From assembly GCA_012798865.1 (NCBI GenBank), contig JAAZMK010000058.1, positions 1 to 28,227 of the forward strand: a stretch of 28,227 nucleotides of DNA, written 5' to 3'. The position numbers and the translations under genes are program-made. Position 1 is the first letter of the stretch, and each line of letters opens with the position of its first letter. Shown here in pieces: positions 7,599 to 16,079 of the stretch. Under the pieces are notes generated by a model. That model was given only the letters and a program-made list of their open reading frames with translations. It was not told the DNA's origin and did no database searches. This stretch comes from Clostridiaceae bacterium (GTDB lineage: Bacteria > Bacillota > Clostridia > Saccharofermentanales > DTU023).

Positions 7599-8621
7599 CT
7601 ACCTCCTAAACAATGGAAACGACATCAGCAAGAAACCCGCTAACGACGCTAAGAGACCGACGAGACTGAACACCAACACAATTTTTTTCTCATGCCATCC
7701 ACACAACTCGAAGTGGTGGTGAATCGGCGACATACGGAAAATCCTTTTGCCGCCTGTCGACTTGAAATAGATCACCTGAATAACGACGGAGAGACCTTCA
7801 AAAAAGAATACGAAGCCCGTAATAACGGCAAGATAAGGAACACCCATCACAACGGTTAGCAGAACAAATGCTATGCCAAGCGCCTGCGAACCCGTATCCC
7901 CCATGAAGATACGCGCAGGATAACGATTAAACAAAAGAAAACCTAGACACCCGCCTGAAATCACGAGAGACAACGTCATCGTCGACGAAGCATAAGGAAG
8001 CACAGGTGCCAAGAGAGCGCTCACAGCGAATAGTCCGATACCTGCGATCGACATGAGCGAAGACAGCAAACCGTCTACTCCGTCCGTTATGTTGACAGAA
8101 TTGCTCATATAAAACAGAAACGGGATCAAAACGAAAGCATAGACTATTTTCCATACTCCGATTATGGGGATCACCTTCCCCATAGGCGACAAAATAAATG
8201 GGTCATAAGGCGAAATCCAAAGATAAAAAACAGCGGCGGCGATCGAGAAGATACCTAACCATATCGTCTTCTGTTTGACGCTTAAACCTTTACGCGATAC
8301 GTTGACCTTGATATAGTCATCGGCAAAACCGACAAATCCAAAGAGAAGCATGAAGACAATCATAACCGTCATGGGCAACAAATCGCGCTTGATAACAGGA
8401 CCTATGATGGCGAAAAGAGTGATCGGTATGAGAAAAAACAGCCCGCCAAATGTCGGTGTTCCCGCCTTTGAAAGATGAGATTGAGGACCGTTATCGCGAA
8501 TAGGCTGGCTTGAGCGTATCCGACGTATCCAAGGAAGCATGACCAGACCGCAGATCATCGTTCCAACGGCTACCACCAGGAGACTAATAACGGCAAAACG
8601 CATCTCAGCAACAGGAAACAT
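7599..8621 (-). CDS. mraY: Phospho-N-acetylmuramoyl-pentapeptide transferase MraY
   Basis: Integral membrane enzyme that moves phospho-MurNAc-pentapeptide onto undecaprenyl phosphate to make lipid I. About ten hydrophobic segments are present, with diagnostic motifs GPQSHLSKAGTPTFGG, the catalytic aspartates in GFADDYIKV, NSVNITDGVDGL, FMGDTGSQALG and the histidine motif PIHHHFELCGWHEKKIV. The start is uncertain: ATG at 8621 (340 residues) has GAGG about 11 nt upstream; a GTG at 8633 directly after the murF stop and an ATG at 8603 are alternatives. It follows murF with no gap and its end carries the ftsW ribosome site, so it is firmly within the dcw operon. Confidence 0.96.
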   Translation of the reverse strand: MFPVAEMRFAVISLLVVAVGTMICGLVMLPWIRRIRSSQPIRDNGPQSHLSKAGTPTFGGLFFLIPITLFAIIGPVIKRDLLPMTVMIVFMLLFGFVGFADDYIKVNVSRKGLSVKQKTIWLGIFSIAAAVFYLWISPYDPFILSPMGKVIPIIGVWKIVYAFVLIPFLFYMSNSVNITDGVDGLLSSLMSIAGIGLFAVSALLAPVLPYASSTMTLSLVISGGCLGFLLFNRYPARIFMGDTGSQALGIAFVLLTVVMGVPYLAVITGFVFFFEGLSVVIQVIYFKSTGGKRIFRMSPIHHHFELCGWHEKKIVLVFSLVGLLASLAGFLLMSFPLFRR

Positions 8622-8634
8622 AGTACATAACACC

Positions 8635-10110
8635 TCACGTGTTTCTGTTTATCAGCGCAGTCACAATGTGATCAAGTTCATAGAATCGAGAGGCTTTTAC
8701 CAAGACGAGATCGTCGCCGCCAACCTCTTCAAGCACATCGTTTATAGCCTCTTCACCCGTCTCATACCAACCTGCAAACATGGAGGAGAAAATCGGATCA
8801 CTAAACATCGCATCTCTCATCACCTTGGTCTCTTCCCCAACTAGAAAAACACGGTCAACGTCGGCGCATAAAAGCTCATTTGTCGCATCGAGATGCGCCT
8901 CTTTCGAATAACGTCCCAGCTCACGCATTCCACCAATTACTGCTACGAATCGCCGCCGTCCACCCGCCATCATGTGAGCCGTTTGGAGTGCCGACTGGAG
9001 CGATTCAGGGGATGAATTGTACGTATCATCGATAATATCGACTAATCCCCTTTTAAAAAGCTCCTGACGATGTTCCGACGTGACAAAATTGCTCGCGGAT
9101 GCCGCCGCCTCCTGCATGTTCAGACCCATTGCATAAACAACTGCAAGACCGAACAAGGCAGCGGGGACAAGATGGAGCCCAGGATGAGGGAGAAAAATCG
9201 GCCAGCGTTCATCCGGTGTCAAATTTGAACGACCGATAAATGACAGGCTATCCGAGTCGATTCGAATGTGCTCCGCCCAAAAGACCGGGCTTCCGTCACG
9301 TTCCAAGCGTCCGACATTTTTTTCGCTACACACGTACCAATGCGAGATGTCGGGCTCGTCACGAATAACCCAACTCTCGAGCAAAGCGTCATCCCCGTTG
9401 AGCAACAGAAGTCCGTTACTCTTCATGCCGTCAATCACCGATGTCTTTTCATCGAGAATGTCGTGCATGGATCCGAGGTATTGCGCATGTGAAATACCGA
9501 CACCCGTGATGATCGAGATATCGGGTCTAGCAATGTGAGAGAGCGTTCGAATCTCACCTTTTCTGTCCATGCCGAGCTCCGCCACCAAAGCCTGTGTCTT
9601 TGGATTCGTCGATAAAATCGTTCTCGGCAACCCCACTTGATTGTTGTAGTTCCTTTGCGACTGTTCCGCCCTCACTTGCGACTTAATCATGCAGTAAATC
9701 ATTCGGCGCGTTGTAGTTTTTCCGACACTTCCCGTCACGCTGATGACGCTCGCCTCGAGTACATTACGATAACCGCTTGCAATATCTTGATACGCCTTCC
9801 ATGTATCCTCAACCATAAGAATGTCCGGTGCATCTTCATCCGTATCGAGCAGTTTCAAAAATTCCTTTTTTTCCGGTGCATCGTTCGCAATAACGAGCAT
9901 GCCCGCGCCACGTTCATAAGCTTCATAGAGAAAGTGATGCCCGTCGAAATGATCGCCACGAAGCGGGACGAATATCTCTTCTGACTTAACAGTTCTCGTA
10001 TCCGTAGAAACGGATGGATAATAGCGCTCTGAATCCGCCGCATTTTTCTCAGTCTGCAGCAATTCTCCATTCGTCCATATTTTAATTTGCATCGGCAAAA
10101 AACGTGTCAT
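8635..10110 (-). CDS. murF: UDP-MurNAc-tripeptide--D-Ala-D-Ala ligase MurF
   Basis: Cytoplasmic Mur ligase that adds D-Ala-D-Ala to the UDP-MurNAc-tripeptide, 491 residues. The N-terminal substrate domain has STDTRTVKSEEIFVPLRG with DGHHFL. The central ATPase has the P-loop TGSVGKTTTR (126-135), QRNYNNQVGLP and AELGMDRKGEI. The C-terminal domain carries IDDTYNSSPESLQSAL, a variant of the usual DDxYNANP. MurF rather than MurE is indicated by NNQVGLPRTIL and the overall length. It follows the PBP gene directly; murE, its usual neighbour and the preceding step of the pathway, is not in the window. The ATG at 10110 has only a weak ribosome site. Confidence 0.95.
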   Translation of the reverse strand: MTRFLPMQIKIWTNGELLQTEKNAADSERYYPSVSTDTRTVKSEEIFVPLRGDHFDGHHFLYEAYERGAGMLVIANDAPEKKEFLKLLDTDEDAPDILMVEDTWKAYQDIASGYRNVLEASVISVTGSVGKTTTRRMIYCMIKSQVRAEQSQRNYNNQVGLPRTILSTNPKTQALVAELGMDRKGEIRTLSHIARPDISIITGVGISHAQYLGSMHDILDEKTSVIDGMKSNGLLLLNGDDALLESWVIRDEPDISHWYVCSEKNVGRLERDGSPVFWAEHIRIDSDSLSFIGRSNLTPDERWPIFLPHPGLHLVPAALFGLAVVYAMGLNMQEAAASASNFVTSEHRQELFKRGLVDIIDDTYNSSPESLQSALQTAHMMAGGRRRFVAVIGGMRELGRYSKEAHLDATNELLCADVDRVFLVGEETKVMRDAMFSDPIFSSMFAGWYETGEEAINDVLEEVGGDDLVLVKASRFYELDHIVTALINRNT

Positions 10111-10133
10111 ATTGTTTATCTTTCATTCGGTTT

Positions 10134-12551
10134 TTAGTCGCTACCCGATTTGTCAGTCTTGTTTGTCCGGTCCAACTTACCTTTTCTACCGAATGATACT
10201 TGGATCACTTGTCCTTTTCTTACTTTTCCATCATTCGGCACATGCGTAACGGCAGAATCGATTGGCGCTCCGGAATCATCCTGCACCGGATCAAGGTTCG
10301 GCTTGGCGGTAGCCTCTACGCTCTGACTTATTGCAACTCCTGAAGGAATGCCTTCGGGTACAATCACAACGCCGTACTCCGATGCCAGCCAAACGCATTC
10401 GTGATAATTCAATCCGCGAAAATCAGGCACAGCTACCCATTCTACTTCATGATCGCCCTCCGGGTAAAGCCACACCGTAGATCCTGTTCCCACCTTCGTG
10501 CCTGATTGAGGTAAAACCATGGCACAGGGTCGGTCAAGTAAGTATTCGTCAGTCGGGACATGTGGCGCTAGATTGAGCGTGACGAGGCGCATCGCAAAGT
10601 CGCGAACTGTCATTCCGTCCGCTTTAGGAATCTCAACCTGCACTGACAACTTGTTTAAATCGCGCGTGCTATATTCTTGTCCCTTATCTTGGCTGTTTTG
10701 AATTCTTGCCATAACACGGTTCGCGGCACGCGCGGCAACAGTGCTAACACTGATCGGAGTCTCAGGTTTTCTAATCGTGACCAAGACAACGTAATCCGGG
10801 TCGTCGATCGGATTCATCCCGATAAATGAAAAAGTTCGTCGATCACCATCCTGTGAATCTCTTGAAGTTCCAGTCTTCCCTCCTACATTCAGTCCGATCG
10901 CGCCGAAAGTACCTCTCGCCGTTCCGCCCGAAACGACATCAACCATCATCGAGCGAACGCGCTCACACGTTCTTTCCGATAACAATTTCTTCCCCTCACT
11001 GACGGCAAATGGTTGCATCACATCCAACCCGTCCGGCGTCGATGCTCGACCGACTCGAGGCGTTACGAGATAGCCGCCGTTACCGATCATGGCGTAAAAA
11101 CGGATCATCTGAATGGCGGTTATGGAAGAGGATTCTCCGAACGTCATATTAGCAAAATCAAGAGGCGCGGGAGATTTATGGAGCACACCGGTCGCTTCAA
11201 CCGGCAAATCAATACCCGATCGATCATAGAATCCGAATTTTTTTATCCAGTCGTAGTAGGTCGTCATTCCAATTCTGTTGCCAAGCTGTACATATACGGG
11301 ATTACACGACAACGCGAATGATTGACGCAATGAAACGTCACCATGACCATGCACCGAATAACAAGTAATCGTTTTTCCCTGTATCGTTATCGGATTATCG
11401 CTGAAGACCGTGCCCTCGTATGCGACGTTTTCCTCCAGTGCGATCGCAAGCGTCACCGCTTTAAATGTCGATCCGGGCTCGTAAACATCCGTGACATTGA
11501 TATTGTCCCATAGATTCGATGATAGGTAATGAGTTCTTTCTTCGGTCGATAAAGCGTCCCATTCCTCACTCGTAAAGCCGAGAGGCATAGCCGTAGGATT
11601 CGCGGCATCATATCCACAAACCTGTGCCATCGCGAGCACATCACCAGTATCGACTTCCATCACGATCCCGTGCACACCGTGTCTCAGCCCTGCAGCCGTT
11701 GCGATAGACAGCAGTTCTTCCTGCAAGATCAACTGGATTTCCATATCGAGAGTAGAGACGAGATTAAGACTCGGTTCAAGCGGATAGTTGATCGACGTAC
11801 TGAAAGGAGTCGTGCCTTTATTCGAGTAGTTGTTACGCTTGGCATACGAATATCCCTCTTCCCCGGACAACAAAGCATTGTATTGAGCTTCCAAACCGGA
11901 TACCCCGACAAGTTTTCCATCTATGACGCGCGTCATACCGAGGACGGGTGAAGCGAGCATTTGATTATTGTAGATGCGGCGCTCTTCCGCATCGAAGCGT
12001 ATTCCGCCGACACCGTTTGATGTGAGCCAATCTTTCAACACCATGGCATCTGCTTCCGAGACTCCTGAAGCTATCTGCACATAAGGTAGCGTCTTTGAGC
12101 CGACCAGTTGTTTTCTTAACCCTGTCCAACCTGTCACCCGATCTGAACGGATTTGCTCGAGCATGGAATCTCTCTTTTCGTCATCGAGCTTCAACTGGAG
12201 GGCGATCTGATTGACAATGTCATGATCCGTAATATCGGCTTTTTTTGATCTCACATCTCGCGGGGTCATCCCGATACGATAGACAAAAGTCGAGAGGACG
12301 AGCGGATAACCGTTGCGGTCAAGGATCATTCCGCGTTTAGAGCTTTCCCGATCCGTCATATACTGTTGACCCGCCGCCTTTGCCGCAAGCTCGTCATGAC
12401 GTGTAATCTGCAGGTCGAAAAAATGAAAAACGAGAACACCCGCCAACACGACAAACGCTAAAAGAACCGCCAACATCTTGACGTTAATCATGTTTCTGGG
12501 AATATTAACGTTCTGACTATGTGTCGACCTAACAACATGTTGGCGCTTCAT
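10134..12551 (-). CDS. Class B penicillin-binding protein with PASTA domains (PBP2B/SpoVD/FtsI type)
   Basis: Bitopic D,D-transpeptidase of 805 residues, the likely septal cross-linking partner of FtsW. A short cytoplasmic N terminus and one membrane helix (about 24-46) precede the pedestal domain with SSKRGMILDRNGYPL. The transpeptidase motifs are all present: STFK with nucleophile S361, SCN starting at S415, and KTG at K559 in VGGKTGTSR. Two C-terminal PASTA-like domains follow: IPKADGMTVRDFAMRL with PQSGTKVGTGSTVWLYP, and VPDFRGLNYHECVWLASE to about residue 790, ending in a charged KTDKSGSD tail. Only one such PBP is encoded here, whereas sporulating relatives often carry a vegetative and a sporulation copy in tandem, so it is presumably the vegetative enzyme. 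Confidence 0.93.
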   Translation of the reverse strand: MKRQHVVRSTHSQNVNIPRNMINVKMLAVLLAFVVLAGVLVFHFFDLQITRHDELAAKAAGQQYMTDRESSKRGMILDRNGYPLVLSTFVYRIGMTPRDVRSKKADITDHDIVNQIALQLKLDDEKRDSMLEQIRSDRVTGWTGLRKQLVGSKTLPYVQIASGVSEADAMVLKDWLTSNGVGGIRFDAEERRIYNNQMLASPVLGMTRVIDGKLVGVSGLEAQYNALLSGEEGYSYAKRNNYSNKGTTPFSTSINYPLEPSLNLVSTLDMEIQLILQEELLSIATAAGLRHGVHGIVMEVDTGDVLAMAQVCGYDAANPTAMPLGFTSEEWDALSTEERTHYLSSNLWDNINVTDVYEPGSTFKAVTLAIALEENVAYEGTVFSDNPITIQGKTITCYSVHGHGDVSLRQSFALSCNPVYVQLGNRIGMTTYYDWIKKFGFYDRSGIDLPVEATGVLHKSPAPLDFANMTFGESSSITAIQMIRFYAMIGNGGYLVTPRVGRASTPDGLDVMQPFAVSEGKKLLSERTCERVRSMMVDVVSGGTARGTFGAIGLNVGGKTGTSRDSQDGDRRTFSFIGMNPIDDPDYVVLVTIRKPETPISVSTVAARAANRVMARIQNSQDKGQEYSTRDLNKLSVQVEIPKADGMTVRDFAMRLVTLNLAPHVPTDEYLLDRPCAMVLPQSGTKVGTGSTVWLYPEGDHEVEWVAVPDFRGLNYHECVWLASEYGVVIVPEGIPSGVAISQSVEATAKPNLDPVQDDSGAPIDSAVTHVPNDGKVRKGQVIQVSFGRKGKLDRTNKTDKSGSD

Positions 12552-12588
12552 CCTGAACCTCTCAATCGGCGAATCAGCCTATTGCTGA

Positions 12589-13137
12589 CTAGCGGCTACG
12601 AACCCATGACTCGATCAATTCAATGCTCTCCATAGGCATCCGAGTCATCACATTCATCACTTCGTCATCGAGCGGTTTCATAAGGACAGTAGCCGGTATA
12701 TGGACGATTTGTTCCGAACCCGGCTTTTGAAGCCCCAATTCAGCGGATGCAATATCTTTCAAGTTGTAGAGTGATGTCTTACTAAGAATCTTGTCTTGGA
12801 GAAGACTGTTCTCTTTGTCAATTTCTTTAATTTGGCGTTTGAGACCTGCATTGTAGAAACTCATCTCGGTCAGTTTTGCGCCTCTCCAAACAATGTACCC
12901 GACGGCAGTGACCAAGACTAAAAGAACGGATAACAGTCGTAAAGATGCTTTCGCGCGCCAGCGTTTGAGACTCTTGTATTGGAGACGAAGATTATTTTTT
13001 TCTACTAGACGCTTCTCTCTATTTCCATGATCCGGGTCAATTTCATCGAGTTGCGGAATGTAGACATCGGGTAGTTCACGTGGTACAGATTGTCGATTAA
13101 GTTTTTCGGCAAGATTGCCGTCGGAATAATATCTCAT
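12589..13137 (-). CDS. ftsL: FtsL-like divisome protein
   Basis: A 182-residue bitopic protein in the ftsL position between rsmH and the septal PBP. It has a long charged cytoplasmic N terminus (about 63 residues), one membrane helix (about 64-84; LRLLSVLLVLVTAVGYIVW) and a heptad-like coiled-coil stretch (about 95-120; LKRQIKEIDKENSLLQDKI). A family-typical region with ASAELGLQKPGSEQIVHIPA follows, before a variable tail. Sequence conservation in FtsL is low, so the call rests on topology, the coiled coil, the A-xx-xLGL-xxP-xxxQ pattern and gene order. The ATG overlaps the rsmH stop (ATGA). Confidence 0.85.
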   Translation of the reverse strand: MRYYSDGNLAEKLNRQSVPRELPDVYIPQLDEIDPDHGNREKRLVEKNNLRLQYKSLKRWRAKASLRLLSVLLVLVTAVGYIVWRGAKLTEMSFYNAGLKRQIKEIDKENSLLQDKILSKTSLYNLKDIASAELGLQKPGSEQIVHIPATVLMKPLDDEVMNVMTRMPMESIELIESWVRSR

Positions 13138-14099
13138 ACCTCTACCTCCGCAAATTCAAAGACACGCAACTTTGCGCTACGCGCTCTTCTGTTTCCTTTA
13201 CACTCAGCTACATCTGCAACGATCGGCTTACCCGTTATGCACTGACCTAACGACCTCTTCCCACATACGCAGACCGGAAAGTCTCTTGGACAGTCACAAG
13301 GCGATTCCCAACGCTTCATTGCCTGCTTCACCATTCGGTCTTCCAGCGAATGAAAGCTGATGATAGCAACGCGACCACCAGGCGCCATCGCATCGGGCAG
13401 CACCTGCAGTAAATGCGAAAGCTCTTCCTGCTCGTGGTTCACCGCCATACGCAAAGCCTGAAACGTTAGCCTTGCAGGATTCCCTTCTCGTCTCACATGC
13501 GACGGTACGGCATGTGAGACGATGTCAACCAGCTCTCCTGTTGTTGTAATCGGTTTCTCGGCACGTCTTTTCACGATTGATTTGGCGATTGAATACGCGT
13601 ATTGTTCTTCGCCATACAATCTGAGCAGAGCGACGAGATCACTTTCTCTCAGATCAGCAATAAGATCGGCAGCGGTCTTCCCTTGAGCCGGACTCATCCG
13701 CATATCGAGCGGACCGTCGTGGAGATATGAAAAACCTCTTTCCGCTGTATCCAGTTGATGTGAGCTGACACCCAAATCAGCTAAGAGTCCGTCAATATTG
13801 CCTATATCCCCTGTATCGAGCCAGCTGGGGAAATCGCTGAATCTTGCCTCAATTACTTCGAAAATGGCGCTCGTCTCAACATCTTTTAACCGCTCCGAGG
13901 AGACCTCCAGAGCCTCCGGATCGCGATCGGCCACCAAAAGTCTTCCATTCTGACCGAGTTTTTCAAGAATCGCCCTGCTGTGACCGCCTCCTCCTGCCGT
14001 GAGGTCAACGTAAAGACCGCCGGGTTTGATCGATAGATTATCGATCACCGCGTCGACGAGTACCGGCAGATGCCACGCATCATAATCCGCGGATCTCAT
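13134..14099 (-). CDS. rsmH: 16S rRNA m4C1402 methyltransferase RsmH (MraW)
   Basis: S-adenosylmethionine-dependent methyltransferase acting on N4 of C1402 of 16S rRNA, 321 residues. The opening HLPVLVDAVIDNL matches the usual N terminus. The SAM-binding motif is VDLTAGGGGHSRAIL (canonical DGTxGGGGHS). LLADLGVSSHQLD, ERGFSYLHDGPLDMRM, RRNAE-like ARLTFQALRMAVNHE, and IISFHSLEDRMVK are all present, as is the cysteine-containing segment CDCPRDFPVCVCG. The ATG at 14099 overlaps the end of mraZ by 20 bp, giving coupled translation. The order mraZ-rsmH-ftsL-pbp is the standard start of a dcw cluster. Confidence 0.97.
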   Translation of the reverse strand: MRSADYDAWHLPVLVDAVIDNLSIKPGGLYVDLTAGGGGHSRAILEKLGQNGRLLVADRDPEALEVSSERLKDVETSAIFEVIEARFSDFPSWLDTGDIGNIDGLLADLGVSSHQLDTAERGFSYLHDGPLDMRMSPAQGKTAADLIADLRESDLVALLRLYGEEQYAYSIAKSIVKRRAEKPITTTGELVDIVSHAVPSHVRREGNPARLTFQALRMAVNHEQEELSHLLQVLPDAMAPGGRVAIISFHSLEDRMVKQAMKRWESPCDCPRDFPVCVCGKRSLGQCITGKPIVADVAECKGNRRARSAKLRVFEFAEVEV

Positions 14100-14514
14100 A
14101 GGAACTCAGATCCATTTCTGATAGCGGCATATCTTCCTCCTGCAGTTTGTCGTAGAAGGATTGCGCACAAATTTCGATCTTGTCAAAAACGTGTATGAAA
14201 CACACATCTTCGCCGGGTTTAACCGAGATATGGTCCCACAAGAATGCCGGCACTGAGATGCGACCTTGACCGTCAAACTCGCAGACCGTCGATGAACCGA
14301 GTACTTCGCGCTTCAACTTACGGATCACATAACCGGTACTGGAATGATTCAGGATCTGATCCTTAATCAGTTCGAACTCCTCTGGCGTATAGGCGGCGAG
14401 AAATCCTTCGTCGATACCTTGAGTGACGATCAAAACACCGTCAAGCTGCTCGCGCAACTTGGCTGGGACAATAACTCGTCCTTTGTTATCTATCGTGTGG
14501 GTATAGCGTGCCAA
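14080..14514 (-). CDS. mraZ: Transcriptional regulator MraZ
   Basis: DNA-binding regulator that in other bacteria controls its own dcw operon. I choose the TTG at 14514 (144 residues): AGGAGG lies 6 nt upstream, and the product then starts LARYTHTIDNKGRVIVPAKL, as the family does. The frame is open further upstream but there it runs over the predicted promoter. Two SpoVT/AbrB-like halves are visible: HTIDNKGRVIVPAKLREQL and CEFDGQGRISVPAFLWDHI, each with the DxxGR motif. First gene of the dcw cluster; GTGG-type repeats upstream are candidate self-binding sites. Confidence 0.95.
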   Translation of the reverse strand: MARYTHTIDNKGRVIVPAKLREQLDGVLIVTQGIDEGFLAAYTPEEFELIKDQILNHSSTGYVIRKLKREVLGSSTVCEFDGQGRISVPAFLWDHISVKPGEDVCFIHVFDKIEICAQSFYDKLQEEDMPLSEMDLSSYEIRGL

Positions 14515-14584
14515 GGCTCTCCTCCTCGATGAAAGACTTCCTTTCTCTTCGTCGGAAAGCTTCCATCCTCTATATATGAAGGCT

Positions 14585-14636
14585 ATTCTACCACAATCCA
14601 CAGTAAAAATGTACCAAACTCCCCATTATTTACCAC
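14585..14636 (-). promoter_or_regulatory. Predicted mraZ promoter with GTGG-type MraZ-box candidates
   Basis: On the minus strand TGGTAGAAT (14585-14593) is an extended -10 element; no good -35 box is seen at 16-18 bp. Overlapping and upstream are GTGGTA (14589-14594), GTGGAT (14596-14601), TGGGGA (14620-14625) and GTGGTA (14631-14636). MraZ proteins bind short direct repeats of this TGGGA/GTGG type in front of their own operons, so these are plausible operators that overlap the promoter. The predicted start of transcription lies about 65 nt before the mraZ TTG codon. Confidence 0.5.
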
Positions 14637-14697
14637 CATTTTTTCAAAAATCGCCTTCAATTTATCTATATTTACATGATTAGGGCGATAAACAAAC

Positions 14698-14764
14698 AAT
14701 TGTTCAAGCAAAAAACGAGCGCACGACAAAAAGACGATGCACTGACCGATGCACTTGAACAATT
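14698..14764. repeat. 11-bp perfect inverted repeat in the rodA-mraZ gap
   Basis: AATTGTTCAAG (14698-14708) and CTTGAACAATT (14754-14764) are exact inverted copies separated by 45 bp. The left arm overlaps a perfect palindrome AACAATTGTT (14696-14705), and the loop holds a direct repeat GATGCACT (14736-14743 and 14748-14755). Located about 60-175 bp upstream of the predicted mraZ -10 element. It could be a paired operator site or a cruciform-forming stem. It lacks the U-tract expected of a terminator for rodA. Confidence 0.4.
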
Positions 14765-14846
14765 ATTATTTGCGGGATTTACTTGTTTCGATTAGTAATT
14801 GAACAGAAGGCGACCGGGAGAACCGGGATATTCCCGCGAACACATA

Positions 14847-16016
14847 TTAAGTTGCGGCTTTTTCTTTGTAGTTCATCGAGTAATTGAGCAAAACGCCCAA
14901 AAGCAGAAAATTCGAAATCATGGCAGAACCGCCATAGCTGATAAAGGGAAGCGGGATGCCGGTAATCGGAAGCAAACCGACCGTCATGCCGATATTTTCA
15001 ACGAAATGAAAGGCGAGACCGGAGATAAGCGCGACCATGATGTACGACTCTTCGGGCGATCGCGAATGAATCTTACTCGCAACTCTGAAGGTATGGAAAA
15101 TGAAATACGCCGCCAACAGAATGACGACGGTCGTCCCGATCAACCCCAACTGTTCAGAAATGGCAGGAAAAATAAAATCGGACTCTTTGACGGGAACGCT
15201 GACATTTTCACCGGTGCGATTCCCCGTCAAGCCACCCGAGGCGACGGCAGCCAACGATTGATTGATGTGATACGATGCCGTTTTATCATGTCCTCTGAAG
15301 AGGAATGTCATAATGCGTTCTTTTTGTGTGGCATTGAGCGCAAAATTCCAAGAAAGAGGCAGAACGAGAAAGATCATTCCTGCGACAGACAAAAGAATTG
15401 TGCGCCATCTTACTCCCCACACAAAAGTCGTAGCGAGAAACATAAAAATCAGAACGAGGCTTGTGCCGAGATCAGGTTCCGTAATAACAAATAGAAACGG
15501 AACACCATAAACGGCAAGCAACCGCAGGAAGCCTTGAGAATAAGACAGTTCGCCGGTTTTCATCGCGGCAAAGATCGGACCGGAAACCATTGCCACAGCG
15601 ATTTTCGATAATTCAGACGGTTGGAACGACCCGAAGATGGGAATGCGCAACCAGCTGTCCGCACCGGCAACTGCTTGGTAACCGTCCAATTTGACAACAA
15701 TCAGAAGGAGAATACTGACGAAATACAGGATACCTCCAATCAGACGCATCGTTGGCGGTTCGAATAGACAAAGAATAAATGCCGCCACGATGCCGATTAG
15801 AACGGCGGCAATCTGCTTGAAGTAATTCATCGGATACTCAAAGGCAGCGGCACCGTATCCTGAAGCCAGTACATTATTGAGAACCACTAGTCCGATCATT
15901 ACAAGCGCGAGAACCGGAACGAGCATACGATAATCAAGCGCGCTGAAAAAATAATCAGCGCGCGACAGTCGATTACCATCGACTGTCCTTCTCATGCTCC
16001 CTTCAGTCCAATTCAC
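14847..16016 (-). CDS. rodA: SEDS peptidoglycan polymerase, RodA type
   Basis: Polytopic membrane glycosyltransferase of the SEDS family, 389 residues with about ten membrane segments. It is assigned to the elongation (RodA) type because it sits outside the dcw cluster while a separate FtsW lies inside it. Motifs: ADSWLRIPIFGSFQPSELSKIA, ITEPDLGTSLVL, VKESDFIFPAISEQLGLIG with the catalytic Asp, and IPLPFISYGGSAMI. The start is uncertain: GTG at 16016 has GGAG 9 nt upstream, while ATG at 15995 lies very close behind GAAGGGAG. It follows lgt by 63 bp. The 245 bp after it hold a repeat and the mraZ promoter, so the operon probably partly ends here. Confidence 0.9.
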   Translation of the reverse strand: MNWTEGSMRRTVDGNRLSRADYFFSALDYRMLVPVLALVMIGLVVLNNVLASGYGAAAFEYPMNYFKQIAAVLIGIVAAFILCLFEPPTMRLIGGILYFVSILLLIVVKLDGYQAVAGADSWLRIPIFGSFQPSELSKIAVAMVSGPIFAAMKTGELSYSQGFLRLLAVYGVPFLFVITEPDLGTSLVLIFMFLATTFVWGVRWRTILLSVAGMIFLVLPLSWNFALNATQKERIMTFLFRGHDKTASYHINQSLAAVASGGLTGNRTGENVSVPVKESDFIFPAISEQLGLIGTTVVILLAAYFIFHTFRVASKIHSRSPEESYIMVALISGLAFHFVENIGMTVGLLPITGIPLPFISYGGSAMISNFLLLGVLLNYSMNYKEKAAT

Positions 16017-16079
16017 CTTTTAACGCTCCACTGAACTTAAAAAAACTTACCAGGTCTGTGTAAAACGCATTCGTGTCCC

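Noticed and set aside
14515..14601. N-terminal extension of MraZ
   Set aside because: The longer frame would start inside the predicted promoter; the TTG at 14514 has AGGAGG at 6 nt and gives a normal family N terminus.
14824..14836. Terminator after rodA (CGGGA-TAT-TCCCG hairpin)
   Set aside because: The stem has only 5 bp and no U-tract follows on the minus strand; not strong enough to call.
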